NCBI RefSeq assembly: GCF_003752175.1
Contig: NZ_RJVF01000015.1
Span: 124,001 to 188,000, forward strand
Source of the DNA: Comamonas sp. BIGb0124
Lineage (GTDB): Bacteria; Pseudomonadota; Gammaproteobacteria; Burkholderiales; Burkholderiaceae_C
Direction of reading: 5' to 3'
Length of the DNA: 64,000 bases
Positions within the stretch are counted from its first letter, which is position 1; every line of letters starts with the position of its first letter. Of the stretch, positions 1 through 11,013 are shown piece by piece. Under the pieces are notes generated by a model, which saw only the letters and a program-made list of their open reading frames with translations, was not told the origin of the DNA and did not search any database. The translations under genes were made by a program, and so were the position numbers.

Positions 1-2334
<2,334 letters not shown>

Positions 2335-2452
2335 CCGGGACTTTCTGTGCAGCCCGCGAGACAGCCGGCACTGCACGCCGGTGAAGTCCGGGGCTGGCAG
2401 GGCGGCCGCGGCAAGGCGGCTTGGGGTAAGGAGTTGGACAGGAAAACCCACA

Positions 2453-2458
2453 ATTATA
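2453..2458 (-). promoter_or_regulatory. Probable alaS promoter, -10 box
   Basis: On the minus strand this reads TATAAT, a perfect sigma-70 -10 hexamer in otherwise GC-rich DNA, about 120 bp upstream of the alaS ATG. No good -35 is visible; AAGGAA-like bases lie about 17 bp further upstream. The assignment rests on the -10 and on position. Confidence 0.5.
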
Positions 2459-2544
2459 CAGCGCGCCCCCGCATTTTCCTTTGAGGAATCAAGGGGTTGA
2501 CAGCCTGCACGCAGGCCCGTCAGACCCCCCTGCCGTCAATCGGA

Positions 2545-3801
2545 TCAAGGACTTAGGCGTGCCGGCAGGCGAGCGGCCATGGCGGTTCGCCAGGCCAGCA
2601 GGAAACGTTCGCGCTTGAGCGGATCGAGGTAGACCAGCAGGCCCAGGCCCGGCATGAGCGGCCGCCAGGCACTGGGCGCGACGTCGACCCCGCCCGGTCC
2701 ATCGGCCAGGGCCCGCAGCACGCGGCTGTCCTGTCCGGCCGCCAGCGCCTGCCGGATGGGCAGCAGACGCGTCTCGCGCGACAGCAGGGCCTGGCCCTCG
2801 GGCGAGAGCAGCTCGTCGAGGAACAGCTTGGCCAGCGCGGGCTGGGCGGCGGTACCGGGCACCAGGGCCGCGCGGGTGGTGAGCAGGGTGTAATCCTGCG
2901 GATAGACGACCCGGATGGGCGAGCCGGCGGCGATGCGTGCCTGCGCATACGAAGCCGGGACGTTGTAGAGCAATGCCAGTTGCTGCCGTTCGAGCCGCTC
3001 GAGCAACGGCACGATGTGATCGCCCAGCACCACGCCGGCGGCCCCCAGCGAGGCCAGCAGCAGGCTGGCGGTGCTGTCGAAGCGTGCATCCTGGGTGGCC
3101 AGCATGTAGCCCAGGCCGCTGAGCGTGACGTCGTAGGTGCCGACGCGGCCCTGCAGCGGACCGCCGGACTGCCGCAGCAGTTCGAGCAGTTGGCCGCGCG
3201 TGCGGGGCGCCTGGTCAGGCGGCAAAAGCCGCGGGTGGTAGACCATGACCACGGGCTCGGCCCCGAGGCTGAAGACTTCGTGGCGCCAGTGCGCGCCCGC
3301 CGGCAGGCTGAGCGCCTGCTCCGAACGGTGCGGCAGGGCCAGGCCGTCGTTCGCCAGTTGGGTCTGCAGATCCAGGCTGCTGCTGATCAGCAGATCGGGG
3401 TTGGCGGGATCGAGCCGGGACGACGCCGGGCCGGCCTGGGCATAGGCCAGCGCACGGGCGTGGATGTCCAGGCTCTGGCGATCGGCGTAGCGCACGGCGA
3501 CGTCCGGGTGGCGGCGCTGGAAGGCGCGGATCACGGGTGCGAACAAGGCGGTGTCGGTGGCGCTGTCGATGCGCAGCATCTGCCGCGCCGGCGCGGGCGA
3601 CTCGAACACGGTGACTTCGGCGGCGGTGTTCGGCGCAGGCTGGGCCATGACGGGCAGCGCCGAACCGGCCAGCCAAGGGCCGGCCAACGCCAGCCACCGG
3701 CGGCGCGTGCAGCCACCGGACGAGTCCACGGCCTCGGGCGCAAGCTCGACGGGCCGGCCCGGCGCGGCCCATCCCTGGGGCGAACGGATGAAGCGAGTCA
3801 T
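2545..3801 (-). CDS. Periplasmic substrate-binding protein, iron(III)/ABC type, third gene of a TctD/TctE-like operon
   Basis: A 418-residue extracytoplasmic solute-binding protein resembling Fe3+/spermidine-type binding proteins. The N-terminal region has a Tat-like signal (CTRRRWLALAG, then a hydrophobic stretch ending near VMAQ). The start ATG overlaps the kinase TGA as ATGA, so translation is probably coupled. No permease or ATPase gene accompanies it. In known citrate systems such as Bordetella BctC-BctDE, a binding protein feeds the TctE-type kinase, so an accessory sensory role here is plausible inference. The ligand is unknown; ferric or metal-citrate would fit the neighbouring transporter. 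Confidence 0.75.
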   Translation of the reverse strand: MTRFIRSPQGWAAPGRPVELAPEAVDSSGGCTRRRWLALAGPWLAGSALPVMAQPAPNTAAEVTVFESPAPARQMLRIDSATDTALFAPVIRAFQRRHPDVAVRYADRQSLDIHARALAYAQAGPASSRLDPANPDLLISSSLDLQTQLANDGLALPHRSEQALSLPAGAHWRHEVFSLGAEPVVMVYHPRLLPPDQAPRTRGQLLELLRQSGGPLQGRVGTYDVTLSGLGYMLATQDARFDSTASLLLASLGAAGVVLGDHIVPLLERLERQQLALLYNVPASYAQARIAAGSPIRVVYPQDYTLLTTRAALVPGTAAQPALAKLFLDELLSPEGQALLSRETRLLPIRQALAAGQDSRVLRALADGPGGVDVAPSAWRPLMPGLGLLVYLDPLKRERFLLAWRTAMAARLPARLSP

Positions 3802-5570
3802 GGGTGCGTGTCCTCGTGGCCGCGATCGGGCCGGCGCGGGTGTGCCCGAGAAGCCGGTGACGGCGTCGCGGGCGGGCTCGAGGCGGCCGTGCACGCCGGC
3901 AGTTGCAGCCGGACGACGAGGCCGCTGCCGCCGTCGGGCCGGTCTTCGAGCCGCACGCTGCCGCCGTGGCTCTGGACCACGCGCTGCACGATGGCCAGGC
4001 CCAATCCGGCACCGGCCGGCCAGGGCGAGGCATCGGCGGGCGCGGCAGTGGCCAGGGTGCCTGCGGAACCGGCAGCGCCTGCCACCGGCGCCGGGCGTCC
4101 CGCCGCACCGCGTGCAAAACGCTCGAACAGCCCCGCACGCTCACCGGCGGCTACGCCGGGGCCATGGTCGGCGAACAGCACCTCCCAGCGGCCGTCGGCG
4201 GCAGCGCCGATGACGATGTCGATGGCACCGTGCTGAGGCCGGCCGTACTTGAGCGCGTTGTCGATGAGGTTCTTGAACGCTTCGCGCAGCATGAGCGCAT
4301 CGCCCATCACCCAGGCACGGGGCCCGGCGCCTCGCGGCACCGACGCGTCGGGCGATGCGGGCGACAGCTCGAACAGCCACGCCGGGCCCGGGCTCGCGCC
4401 GGGCTGGGCGGGCTGCTGCCAGCCCAGGCGAACCACGGGCCGGGGCTCGGCACGGGGTACGGTGTCCTGCATCGCCTCGCGCAGCAGCACCGGCAGGTCG
4501 ACCGCGGCAAAGCGGCGCAAGTGCCCCTGGTGAGAAACGCTGGCATCGCTGAGCAGTTGGTTGAGCAGCCGGCGCAGCTTGACCGCATTGCGCTCGACCG
4601 CCTGCAGGCTGCGCCGCTGCTGCGCGGGATCGTCGTCGTCCAGTCCATCCTGGGCCTGGGCGATCAGAGCGGCCAGCGGCGTGCGCATCTGGTGGGCAGC
4701 CTCGGCGATGAAGGTGCGCAAGGCCTCGAGGTTGACCGACAGACGGCCCATGAAATCGTTGAGCGCGCCCACCACGGGCACGAGCTCCTGCGGCACCGGG
4801 CTGGCCAGCGGACGCAGGTCGGACGCCTCTCGCCCATGCAGTTCACGCTGCAGTCGTGCAATGGGGCGCAGCGCCACATGCACACCCAGCCCGAGCAGCA
4901 AAAAGGCGGCCAGCATGAGCACCAGAATGGCCGCGGTCGCGCGCCAGGCGATGTCGGAAGCGAGCGCATCGCGCGCCAGGCGGGTCTGCCCGACCTGGAC
5001 CCACACCGGCGACAGCCGGTCCCCGGTCGTGGCAGCCGCATCGCCGCCCGCGATATAGCGCGGCACCCGCACGAAACGCAGCCGCTCGCCCCGGTAACGC
5101 GCATCGAAAAACACCACGCCCGGCGCCGCCGGCGACAGGCCCTGGGCCGCAGCCGCCGGGACCTGGGGACCTGCGGGCAGGTCGCCATAACCGGTGATGG
5201 TCTGTCCATCGGGTGCCACGATGCGGTAGAAGGCCCGGTCTTCCGGGGCCATGGCCAGCAGATCCAGGGCGGCATACGGCAAGTCGACCTGCCAGCGGTT
5301 CTGCACCACGCTGATGCTGTCGGCCATCGACAGTGCGGACGACTGCAGCAGATGGTCGTACGAGCGGTCGGCCGCACGCTCGCCGTAGCTGCGCGCGCCG
5401 AAGAACAGCGCCAGAGTGGCCAGTGCGAACAGCAGGCCCAGCAGCAGCAGCAGGGTGCGCCGCAGAGAGCCCGCGGAGCGGCCCGGGCTCGAAGGCGCCG
5501 GCGCAGCGGCTGGCCCGGGCGATTCGGGCGCCGCGGTCGCCTGGCCGGGCCGGGCCGCTGCATCGCTCAT
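3798..5570 (-). CDS. TctE-like sensor histidine kinase
   Basis: A 590-residue membrane kinase partnering the upstream response regulator. An Ala/Pro-rich cytoplasmic head (1-35) precedes TM1 (about 38-57), a periplasmic sensor of the TctE/2CSK_N type (about 60-205), TM2 (about 212-232) and a HAMP-like linker. The phosphorylation box is AAHQMRTPLAAL with His293, followed by an HATPase domain (NLIDNALKYG, then a GLGLAIV box). The catalytic domain carries a long Ala/Gly/Pro-rich insertion between the F and G2 boxes. The gene lies 2 bp after the regulator and overlaps the next gene by 4 bp. It probably senses a carboxylate such as citrate (inference from the CitMHS neighbour). Confidence 0.85.
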   Translation of the reverse strand: MSDAAARPGQATAAPESPGPAAAPAPSSPGRSAGSLRRTLLLLLGLLFALATLALFFGARSYGERAADRSYDHLLQSSALSMADSISVVQNRWQVDLPYAALDLLAMAPEDRAFYRIVAPDGQTITGYGDLPAGPQVPAAAAQGLSPAAPGVVFFDARYRGERLRFVRVPRYIAGGDAAATTGDRLSPVWVQVGQTRLARDALASDIAWRATAAILVLMLAAFLLLGLGVHVALRPIARLQRELHGREASDLRPLASPVPQELVPVVGALNDFMGRLSVNLEALRTFIAEAAHQMRTPLAALIAQAQDGLDDDDPAQQRRSLQAVERNAVKLRRLLNQLLSDASVSHQGHLRRFAAVDLPVLLREAMQDTVPRAEPRPVVRLGWQQPAQPGASPGPAWLFELSPASPDASVPRGAGPRAWVMGDALMLREAFKNLIDNALKYGRPQHGAIDIVIGAAADGRWEVLFADHGPGVAAGERAGLFERFARGAAGRPAPVAGAAGSAGTLATAAPADASPWPAGAGLGLAIVQRVVQSHGGSVRLEDRPDGGSGLVVRLQLPACTAASSPPATPSPASRAHPRRPDRGHEDTHP

Positions 5571-5572
5571 GG

Positions 5573-6322
5573 TCAGGCTCCGGACTGGCCGCTGCCGTGG
5601 GAGGTGCCGGGCTCTGCGCCGTGCTCGCGAGCGGTCGGCGATCCGCTGTCCGGGTCCTGCTCGACGTCGGCGCGGTACCCGAGGCTGCGCACCGTGGTGA
5701 TGCGCAAGGGGCTGGCGCCCAGCTTCTTGCGCAGGCGCCCGACATAGACCTCGACCGCATTGAGCCCCACGTCCTCGTCGAAGCTGAACAGGCGGCCGGC
5801 GATGTCGTCCTTGCTGACCACCCGTCCCATGCGGCCGACCAGGATCTCGAGCAGGCTGAACTCCCGGTTGGTCAGGTCGATCTCGGTGCCCGCCAGACTG
5901 GCCCGTCGCGCGGCGCTGTCGATCTCCAGCCCGCCCACGCGCCAGGTGCCCGAAGCCTGCCCCTGAGGCCTGCGCAGCAGGGCCCGGCAACGCGCATCCA
6001 GCTCGCGGAAGTCGAAGGGCTTGTCGAGATAGTCGTCGGCGCCCACGTCCAGCGCGTTCACGCGGTCCTCGATGTCGGCCCGTGCGGTCAGCATCAGCAC
6101 CGGCGTCTTGTCGCCGCGCGCACGCAACTGGCGCAGCACGGTCAGGCCATCGAGACCGGGCAGCCCGATGTCGAGCAGCAGCAGATCGAAAGGCTGGTAA
6201 CCCAGCACATGGGCCGCGGCCTGGCCATCGTTCTGCCAGTCCACGGCATGGCCTTGCCGGCGCAACCGGCGCACCAGGGCATCGGCCAGATCGGGATCGT
6301 CTTCGACGACGAGCACACGCAT
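5573..6322 (-). CDS. TctD-like response regulator (OmpR family)
   Basis: A 249-residue regulator: receiver domain (1-115) with acidic pocket EDD at 7-9, phospho-acceptor Asp51 (LLLLDIGLPG) and a DKPF lysine, then an OmpR-type winged helix ending in the TTVRSLGYR wing. The start MRVLVVEDD is preceded by AAGGG at ribosome-binding distance; an upstream in-frame ATG would add an unrelated head. It is the first gene of the regulator-kinase-binding protein operon and is divergent from the CitMHS gene, its likely target. Confidence 0.9.
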   Translation of the reverse strand: MRVLVVEDDPDLADALVRRLRRQGHAVDWQNDGQAAAHVLGYQPFDLLLLDIGLPGLDGLTVLRQLRARGDKTPVLMLTARADIEDRVNALDVGADDYLDKPFDFRELDARCRALLRRPQGQASGTWRVGGLEIDSAARRASLAGTEIDLTNREFSLLEILVGRMGRVVSKDDIAGRLFSFDEDVGLNAVEVYVGRLRKKLGASPLRITTVRSLGYRADVEQDPDSGSPTAREHGAEPGTSHGSGQSGA

Positions 6323-6845
6323 CTCAGACCCTTCGGGCACCCGCCACACGGCAGGACAGTTGCGGGGAGTCGACGCGCCGGGGCACGATCGCATGCGTCA
6401 CGTCATTCATCTCGGGCTCATGGAATAGGGGGCTGTTCATCGCAGAGGCGAGACGCCACGCGCCTGCCCTCTGCCGGGTTGCCGGCCGCGCGCCATCGAC
6501 AGGGCTACGGCAGCGGACAGCCGCCATTGTGCCTTGCGGCAGGCGTCGCGCGCATCATGCCGGACTGCATCGGCAGGCGTGCGGGCCTGCGCCATAGAAC
6601 GTATCGCCGTGACGGTCGATGCCCTGCAGAGTCCATAAACCTAGGGTTTACCCGATAAGGGCTTACCCGAGACATTCAGCGGCATTCCGCTCACGACAGG
6701 CGCACGACAGGGTGCAAATCCACCATTCGCTCCCGTGGCTTGATCGATGCAGCATCGCTGCCCGGTCCTGCCCGTGCTCTGGCCGTGCCGCCGCGCAAGA
6801 GCCCGCCCTCCCCCACGACTCATCTCCTCCCTGAGAGAACAGACC
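6323..6845. promoter_or_regulatory. Divergent control region between the two-component operon and the CitMHS gene
   Basis: About 520 bp without a convincing gene. It contains an AAACC-TAG-GGTTT inverted repeat (6637-6649) and two direct copies of TTACCCGA (6648-6655 and 6663-6670, 15 bp apart), about 175-200 bp before the leader ORF of the transporter. These are candidate sites for the OmpR-type regulator encoded on the left, although its usual direct-repeat spacing is 10-11 bp. No clear -35/-10 pair was recognised. Confidence 0.35.
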
Positions 6846-6884
6846 ATGAGCCTTAACGCCACCACCACGACCGGGAACGCCTGA
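6846..6884 (+). CDS. Possible 12-residue leader peptide upstream of the CitMHS transporter
   Basis: ATG at 6846 opens MSLNATTTTGNA followed by TGA at 6882-6884, one base before the transporter ATG at 6886. A GAGAG purine stretch lies at ribosome-binding distance before this ATG and is better than anything immediately before the transporter start. Translation of the short ORF could therefore deliver ribosomes to the transporter by coupling. The run of four Thr codons is noticeable but short. It may be coincidental. Confidence 0.35.
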   Translation: MSLNATTTTGNA

Positions 6885-6885
6885 C

Positions 6886-8262
6886 ATGCTGTTGACTTTG
6901 CTCGGATTCGGCATGGTCATGACCTTCATGACCCTGATCATGACCAAGCGCCTGTCGCCCCTGGTCGCCCTGATCCTCATCCCCATCGTATTCGCGCTCA
7001 TCGGCGGCTTTGCCCCGACGATGGGCGCCATGATGCTCGACGGCATCCGCAAGATCGCGCCCACCGGCGTGATGCTGATGTTCGCCATCCTGTACTTCGG
7101 CGTGATGATCAACGCCGGCATGTTCGACCCGGTGGTCGGCATCATCCTGCGCATGGTCAAGGGCGACCCCTTGAAGATCGTGGTGGGCTCGGCCGCGCTC
7201 GCGCTGCTGATCTCGCTCGACGGCGACGGCTCGACCACCTACATGATCACCATCGCCTCGATGCTGCCGCTGTACCGCCGCCTCAAGATGAACCCGCTGA
7301 ACCTGACCTGCGTGGCGATCCTGGCTTCGGGGATCATGAACCTGACGCCCTGGGGCGGCCCGACGGCCCGCGCGGCCAGTGCGCTGCACGTCGATCCGGG
7401 CGAGGTGTTCGTGCCGATGGTGCCGGCCATGGCCCTGTCCATCCTCGCCCTGCTGGCCGTGTCGGTCTGGCTCGGCCTGCGCGAGCGCCGCCGTCTGGGC
7501 ACCGTGAGCCTGCCGCGCAGCGCCGGCTCGATCGGCCCCAACCCCTACGATGCCCAGCGCGACGAGGAAGCGAGCCGCGAGCACCTGCCGCTCGAAGGCG
7601 AGAATGCCGAGAGCAAGGAACACTGGCGCCGCCCCCGCCTGCTGTGGGTGAACCTGGCGCTGACCACCGCGCTGATGGTGGCCCTCATCATGGGCGTGCT
7701 GCCGTTGCCCGTGCTGTTCATGATCGGCTTCGCCGTCGCGATCGTCATCAACTACCCCGACCTGGCCCAGCAGCGCCAGCTGGTGGCCGAGCACGCGCCC
7801 AACGCGTTGGCCGTGGTCTCGCTGATCTTCGCTGCCGGCGTGTTCACCGGCATCCTGTCGGGCACGGGCATGGTCGAGGCCATGTCGCGCGGACTGCTGG
7901 CGGCCATTCCGGACAGCATGGGGCCCTACCTGCCCACGATCACCGCGATCCTGAGCATGCCGCTGACGTTCTTCATGTCGAACGACGCCTTCTACTTCGG
8001 CGTGCTGCCCATCCTCAACGAAGCGGCCCAGGGCTATGGCATCACGGCTGTCGAAATGGCACGTGCTTCGCTCATCGGCCAGCCGGTGCATCTGTTGAGC
8101 CCGCTGGTGCCCTCCACCTACCTGCTGGTGGGTCTGGCCGGGGTGGACTTCGGCGACCACCAGCGTTTCACGCTGAAGTGGGCCACGCTCATCAGCCTGG
8201 TGCTGATGGCAGCCAGCCTGATGCTGGGACTGTTCCCGCTGATCGGCCGCGTCGCCGGCTGA
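6886..8262 (+). CDS. CitMHS-family citrate (metal-citrate) transporter
   Basis: A 458-residue polytopic inner-membrane protein of the CitMHS family, whose members import citrate complexed to divalent or ferric metal using proton or cation gradients. It has about eleven or twelve hydrophobic segments, the family motif LISLDGDGSTTYMIT (about 104-120) and the paired GILSGTGM and FMSNDAFYFG segments in the second half. A charged loop (about 205-250) separates the two halves. It is divergent from a TctD/TctE-like system, which probably controls it. The metal preference cannot be read from the sequence. Confidence 0.9.
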   Translation: MLLTLLGFGMVMTFMTLIMTKRLSPLVALILIPIVFALIGGFAPTMGAMMLDGIRKIAPTGVMLMFAILYFGVMINAGMFDPVVGIILRMVKGDPLKIVVGSAALALLISLDGDGSTTYMITIASMLPLYRRLKMNPLNLTCVAILASGIMNLTPWGGPTARAASALHVDPGEVFVPMVPAMALSILALLAVSVWLGLRERRRLGTVSLPRSAGSIGPNPYDAQRDEEASREHLPLEGENAESKEHWRRPRLLWVNLALTTALMVALIMGVLPLPVLFMIGFAVAIVINYPDLAQQRQLVAEHAPNALAVVSLIFAAGVFTGILSGTGMVEAMSRGLLAAIPDSMGPYLPTITAILSMPLTFFMSNDAFYFGVLPILNEAAQGYGITAVEMARASLIGQPVHLLSPLVPSTYLLVGLAGVDFGDHQRFTLKWATLISLVLMAASLMLGLFPLIGRVAG

Positions 8263-8362
8263 TCCATCGACGCCGAAACGCGCGCAGGCCCGGTGGGTGC
8301 CTGTGCGCAGGCGGCCGAAGCCGGCTCGAACGGCCGGCCCGCCGCGTGTTCAGCCGGCGTGT

Positions 8363-9613
8363 TCAGCGGGCATGCTTGAGCACGGCGTGCAGCAGCACGT
8401 CGCAGCCCATCGCCAGGTGTTCGGGCTTGGCGTCTTCGCTTTCGTTGTGGCTGATGCCGTCCTTGCACGGCACGAAGATCATGGCCGTGGGCGCCACGTC
8501 GGCCACGTAGACCGCATCGTGCCCGGCGCCGCTCACCACGTCCATGTGGGGCAACTCCAGCAGACGGGCGGCTTCGCGCACGCTGTCGATGCAGTCCGCC
8601 GCAAAGTGGCAGGGCGGAAAATAGACCACCTGCTCGATGCCGATCTTCAGGCGCGAATCCGCCTGCACCAGGCTTTCGCAATAGGTGGACAGGGCCTCGT
8701 GCATCTGCTGCAGGACGGTGTCGTCGAGCGCGCGGAAATCGACCGAGAATTTCACCGTACCCGGGATGGTGTTGCGTGAGTTGGGCAGCACCTGCATGTA
8801 GCCCACCGTGCCGCGCGCGTGCGGCGCATGCGCCAGTGCAATCGCATTGACCTGCTGCACGATGCGTGCGGCCGCCAGCTGTGCGTCGTGCCGCAGTGCC
8901 ATGGGCGTGGGCCCCGCATGCGCCTCCATGCCGGTAACCACCACGTCGTACCAGCGCTGGCCCAGCGCGCCGGGCACCACGCCGATCGGCAGGTCGCGAT
9001 CCTCGAGGATGGGCCCCTGTTCGATATGCGCCTCGAAGTAGGCCGCGAACATGCCGCCGGGTACCTCGCCGGCCTTGTGGCTGCCGGCGTAGCCGATGGC
9101 CTGCAGTTCGTCGCGTACGCACAGGCCTTCGGTGTCGCGGGCATCGAGCGCATGGTCGAGCGTGAAGGCGCCCGTGAAGACGCCCGACCCCATCATGACC
9201 GGCACGAAACGCGAGCCTTCCTCGTTGGTCCAGGCCACCACCTCCAGCGGCGCGGCCGTGTCGATGCCGTGCGCGTTGAGCGTGCGGATGACCTCCAGCC
9301 CGGCCAGCACGCCGTAGTTGCCGTCGAACTTGCCGCCGGTCGGCTGGGTGTCGATGTGGCTGCCCATGGCCACCGCCGCACGCGTGGGATCGGTGCCGGC
9401 ACGGCGCGCGAAGAGGTTGCCGATCTCGTCGACCCGAACGCTCAGGCCGGCCTGCTCGCACCAGCCGACGAACAGGTCGCGGCCCTGTCGGTCGAGATCG
9501 GTCAGGGCCAGGCGGCACACGCCGCCCTTGGGCGTGGCGCCGATGCGGGCCAGCTCCATCAGGGAAGACCAGAGACGGTCGCCATCGGTATGCAGTATCG
9601 TTTGAGAGGTCAT
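8363..9613 (-). CDS. M20-family Zn-dependent hydrolase (N-carbamoyl-L-amino-acid hydrolase / allantoate amidohydrolase type)
   Basis: A 416-residue binuclear metal amidohydrolase. Metal-site motifs are GSHIDTQPTGGKFDG (His86, Asp97) and TNEEGSRF (Glu131/Glu132); GMEAHAGPTPM marks the dimerisation lid. The family removes carbamoyl or ureido groups from N-carbamoyl amino acids, beta-ureidopropionate or allantoate; the exact substrate is undetermined. The start is set by AAGGAC just upstream of ATG 9611-9613. It is the last gene of the Dpp-type importer operon, 100 bp after the amidase, which suggests intracellular processing of the imported compound. Confidence 0.85.
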   Translation of the reverse strand: MTSQTILHTDGDRLWSSLMELARIGATPKGGVCRLALTDLDRQGRDLFVGWCEQAGLSVRVDEIGNLFARRAGTDPTRAAVAMGSHIDTQPTGGKFDGNYGVLAGLEVIRTLNAHGIDTAAPLEVVAWTNEEGSRFVPVMMGSGVFTGAFTLDHALDARDTEGLCVRDELQAIGYAGSHKAGEVPGGMFAAYFEAHIEQGPILEDRDLPIGVVPGALGQRWYDVVVTGMEAHAGPTPMALRHDAQLAAARIVQQVNAIALAHAPHARGTVGYMQVLPNSRNTIPGTVKFSVDFRALDDTVLQQMHEALSTYCESLVQADSRLKIGIEQVVYFPPCHFAADCIDSVREAARLLELPHMDVVSGAGHDAVYVADVAPTAMIFVPCKDGISHNESEDAKPEHLAMGCDVLLHAVLKHAR

Positions 9614-9713
9614 GAGAGTGTCCTTGGTCGAAAAATCCAAAAAACATGCGTCGGCCGGTGCACGGCAGGGCAACCCGGCGGCTCAGGGGGCCCGACCACC
9701 CGAGCCGCGTGCT

Positions 9714-10937
9714 TCAGGGCATGAGCCGTGCAGCCAGGGCGATGAGCGAGTTGTCGCTGCCTCGCGGGCCGACCAGCGACAGTCCCAGCGGAATGCCGCC
9801 CAGCCGCATCAAGGGCAGCGAGATCTGGGGACAGCCCGACAGACCGGCCAGGCACAGCAGCCGAATGGCCTGGTTGCGGTAGTCGTCGAGTGCGTCTTCG
9901 CGCTGCGAGGCCAGCGGCGCCACGTTGGGCATGGTCGGCAGGACCAGCACGCCGTCGCGGCCGAGCAGGTCTTCGAAACGGGCACGGAAATCCCGCTGCA
10001 CGGCCAGATGCGGCTCGACCTGCGCCGCGCTCAGCCCGCTCGACCAGACGAACCGCTCCTTCACGCCCGGCCCCAGTTGCAGGCCGTGCGCACGGATGAA
10101 AGCCCCCTGGCTCTGCCAGGCCTGCCATCCCTGGATATGGCGGAAAGCCCAATACAGATCGTCGGCCGGCTGCAGCAGGGCCCGCACGGGCGCCGGCCGG
10201 TCCAGTCCGCACGGCGCAAAACGCTGGAACTGCTTGCTCACGGCGCCTTGGACATCCGGGTCGAGCTCGGACAGCAGATCGGCGGCAAACAGCATGCGCG
10301 GCAGGGCCGGCAAGGGCTGGCTGTCCTCGCCCAGCAAAGCGGCCCCGGCCGCGGCAAAGAGCGGCATGTCGCGTGCAAACCAGCCGCAGGTGTCGAAGCC
10401 CGGCGACAGCGGCATGCAGCCCTCGAGGCCGATGCGCCCGTGCGTGGGCCGCATGCCGATGAGCCCGCAATGGCTGGCCGGCGCGCGCACCGAACCGCCC
10501 GTATCGCTGCCCAGTGCGAGGTCGGCCAGTCCGTTCGAAACGGCCGAGGCCGAACCCGAGCTGGATCCTCCGGCGATGCGGTCGGGGGCCGCTCCGTTGC
10601 GGGGCGCACCGAAGTGCGCGTTCTTGCCGTTCATCGAGAAGGCCAGCTCGTCGGTCACGACCTTGCCCGCGAACACGGCCCCCGCGTCCAACCAGGCCTG
10701 CACCGCCGGTGCCGTGGCCGCCTTGATGCCCGAGGCTGCCAGGGCATGCGGATTGCCGCAGCCCGTGGGGTAACCGGCCACATCGAAAATATCCTTGACC
10801 GCAAAACGTTTGCCCGACAAGGGCAAGGGCGCCGTGGCATGCGGCACCGGCGCCGGCGGATACGGCAGGAAACACCGTGCGGACTGCATGGATTGAAATG
10901 ACGGCGCAGTGGAAATCGACGGGGTATCGACAGTCAT
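9714..10937 (-). CDS. Amidase-signature hydrolase
   Basis: A 407-residue amidase-signature enzyme, slightly short for the family. The Ser-Ser-Lys triad is visible: Lys48 in AVKDIFDVAG, the cis-Ser in AGGSSSGSAS and the nucleophilic Ser in GSDTGGSVRAP. It hydrolyses an unknown amide to acid and ammonia in the cytoplasm. It resembles biuret hydrolase- or indoleacetamide hydrolase-like members, but the substrate cannot be assigned. It follows the importer ATPase gene by 76 bp and precedes the M20 hydrolase, so the two probably act in sequence on an imported amide or ureido compound. The start MTVDTPSIS was preferred to longer in-frame options that run into the ATPase gene. Confidence 0.87.
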   Translation of the reverse strand: MTVDTPSISTAPSFQSMQSARCFLPYPPAPVPHATAPLPLSGKRFAVKDIFDVAGYPTGCGNPHALAASGIKAATAPAVQAWLDAGAVFAGKVVTDELAFSMNGKNAHFGAPRNGAAPDRIAGGSSSGSASAVSNGLADLALGSDTGGSVRAPASHCGLIGMRPTHGRIGLEGCMPLSPGFDTCGWFARDMPLFAAAGAALLGEDSQPLPALPRMLFAADLLSELDPDVQGAVSKQFQRFAPCGLDRPAPVRALLQPADDLYWAFRHIQGWQAWQSQGAFIRAHGLQLGPGVKERFVWSSGLSAAQVEPHLAVQRDFRARFEDLLGRDGVLVLPTMPNVAPLASQREDALDDYRNQAIRLLCLAGLSGCPQISLPLMRLGGIPLGLSLVGPRGSDNSLIALAARLMP

Positions 10938-11013
10938 GACGAGCCTTGTGATTGCGCACGGGGCGCAAGGACGGACGGGGTGCGCCCGGAACATGGACAA
11001 CGACGCGTCCCGG

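Noticed and set aside
2503-2516. GCCTGC-AC-GCAGGC hairpin between alaS and the binding-protein gene
   Set aside because: No T-run on the relevant strand; a chance GC hairpin is as likely.
8263-8362. Possible bidirectional terminator between the convergent CitMHS and hydrolase genes
   Set aside because: GC-rich pairing (AGGC/GCCT around GGTGG) exists but there are no T-runs in either direction, so it is not convincing.
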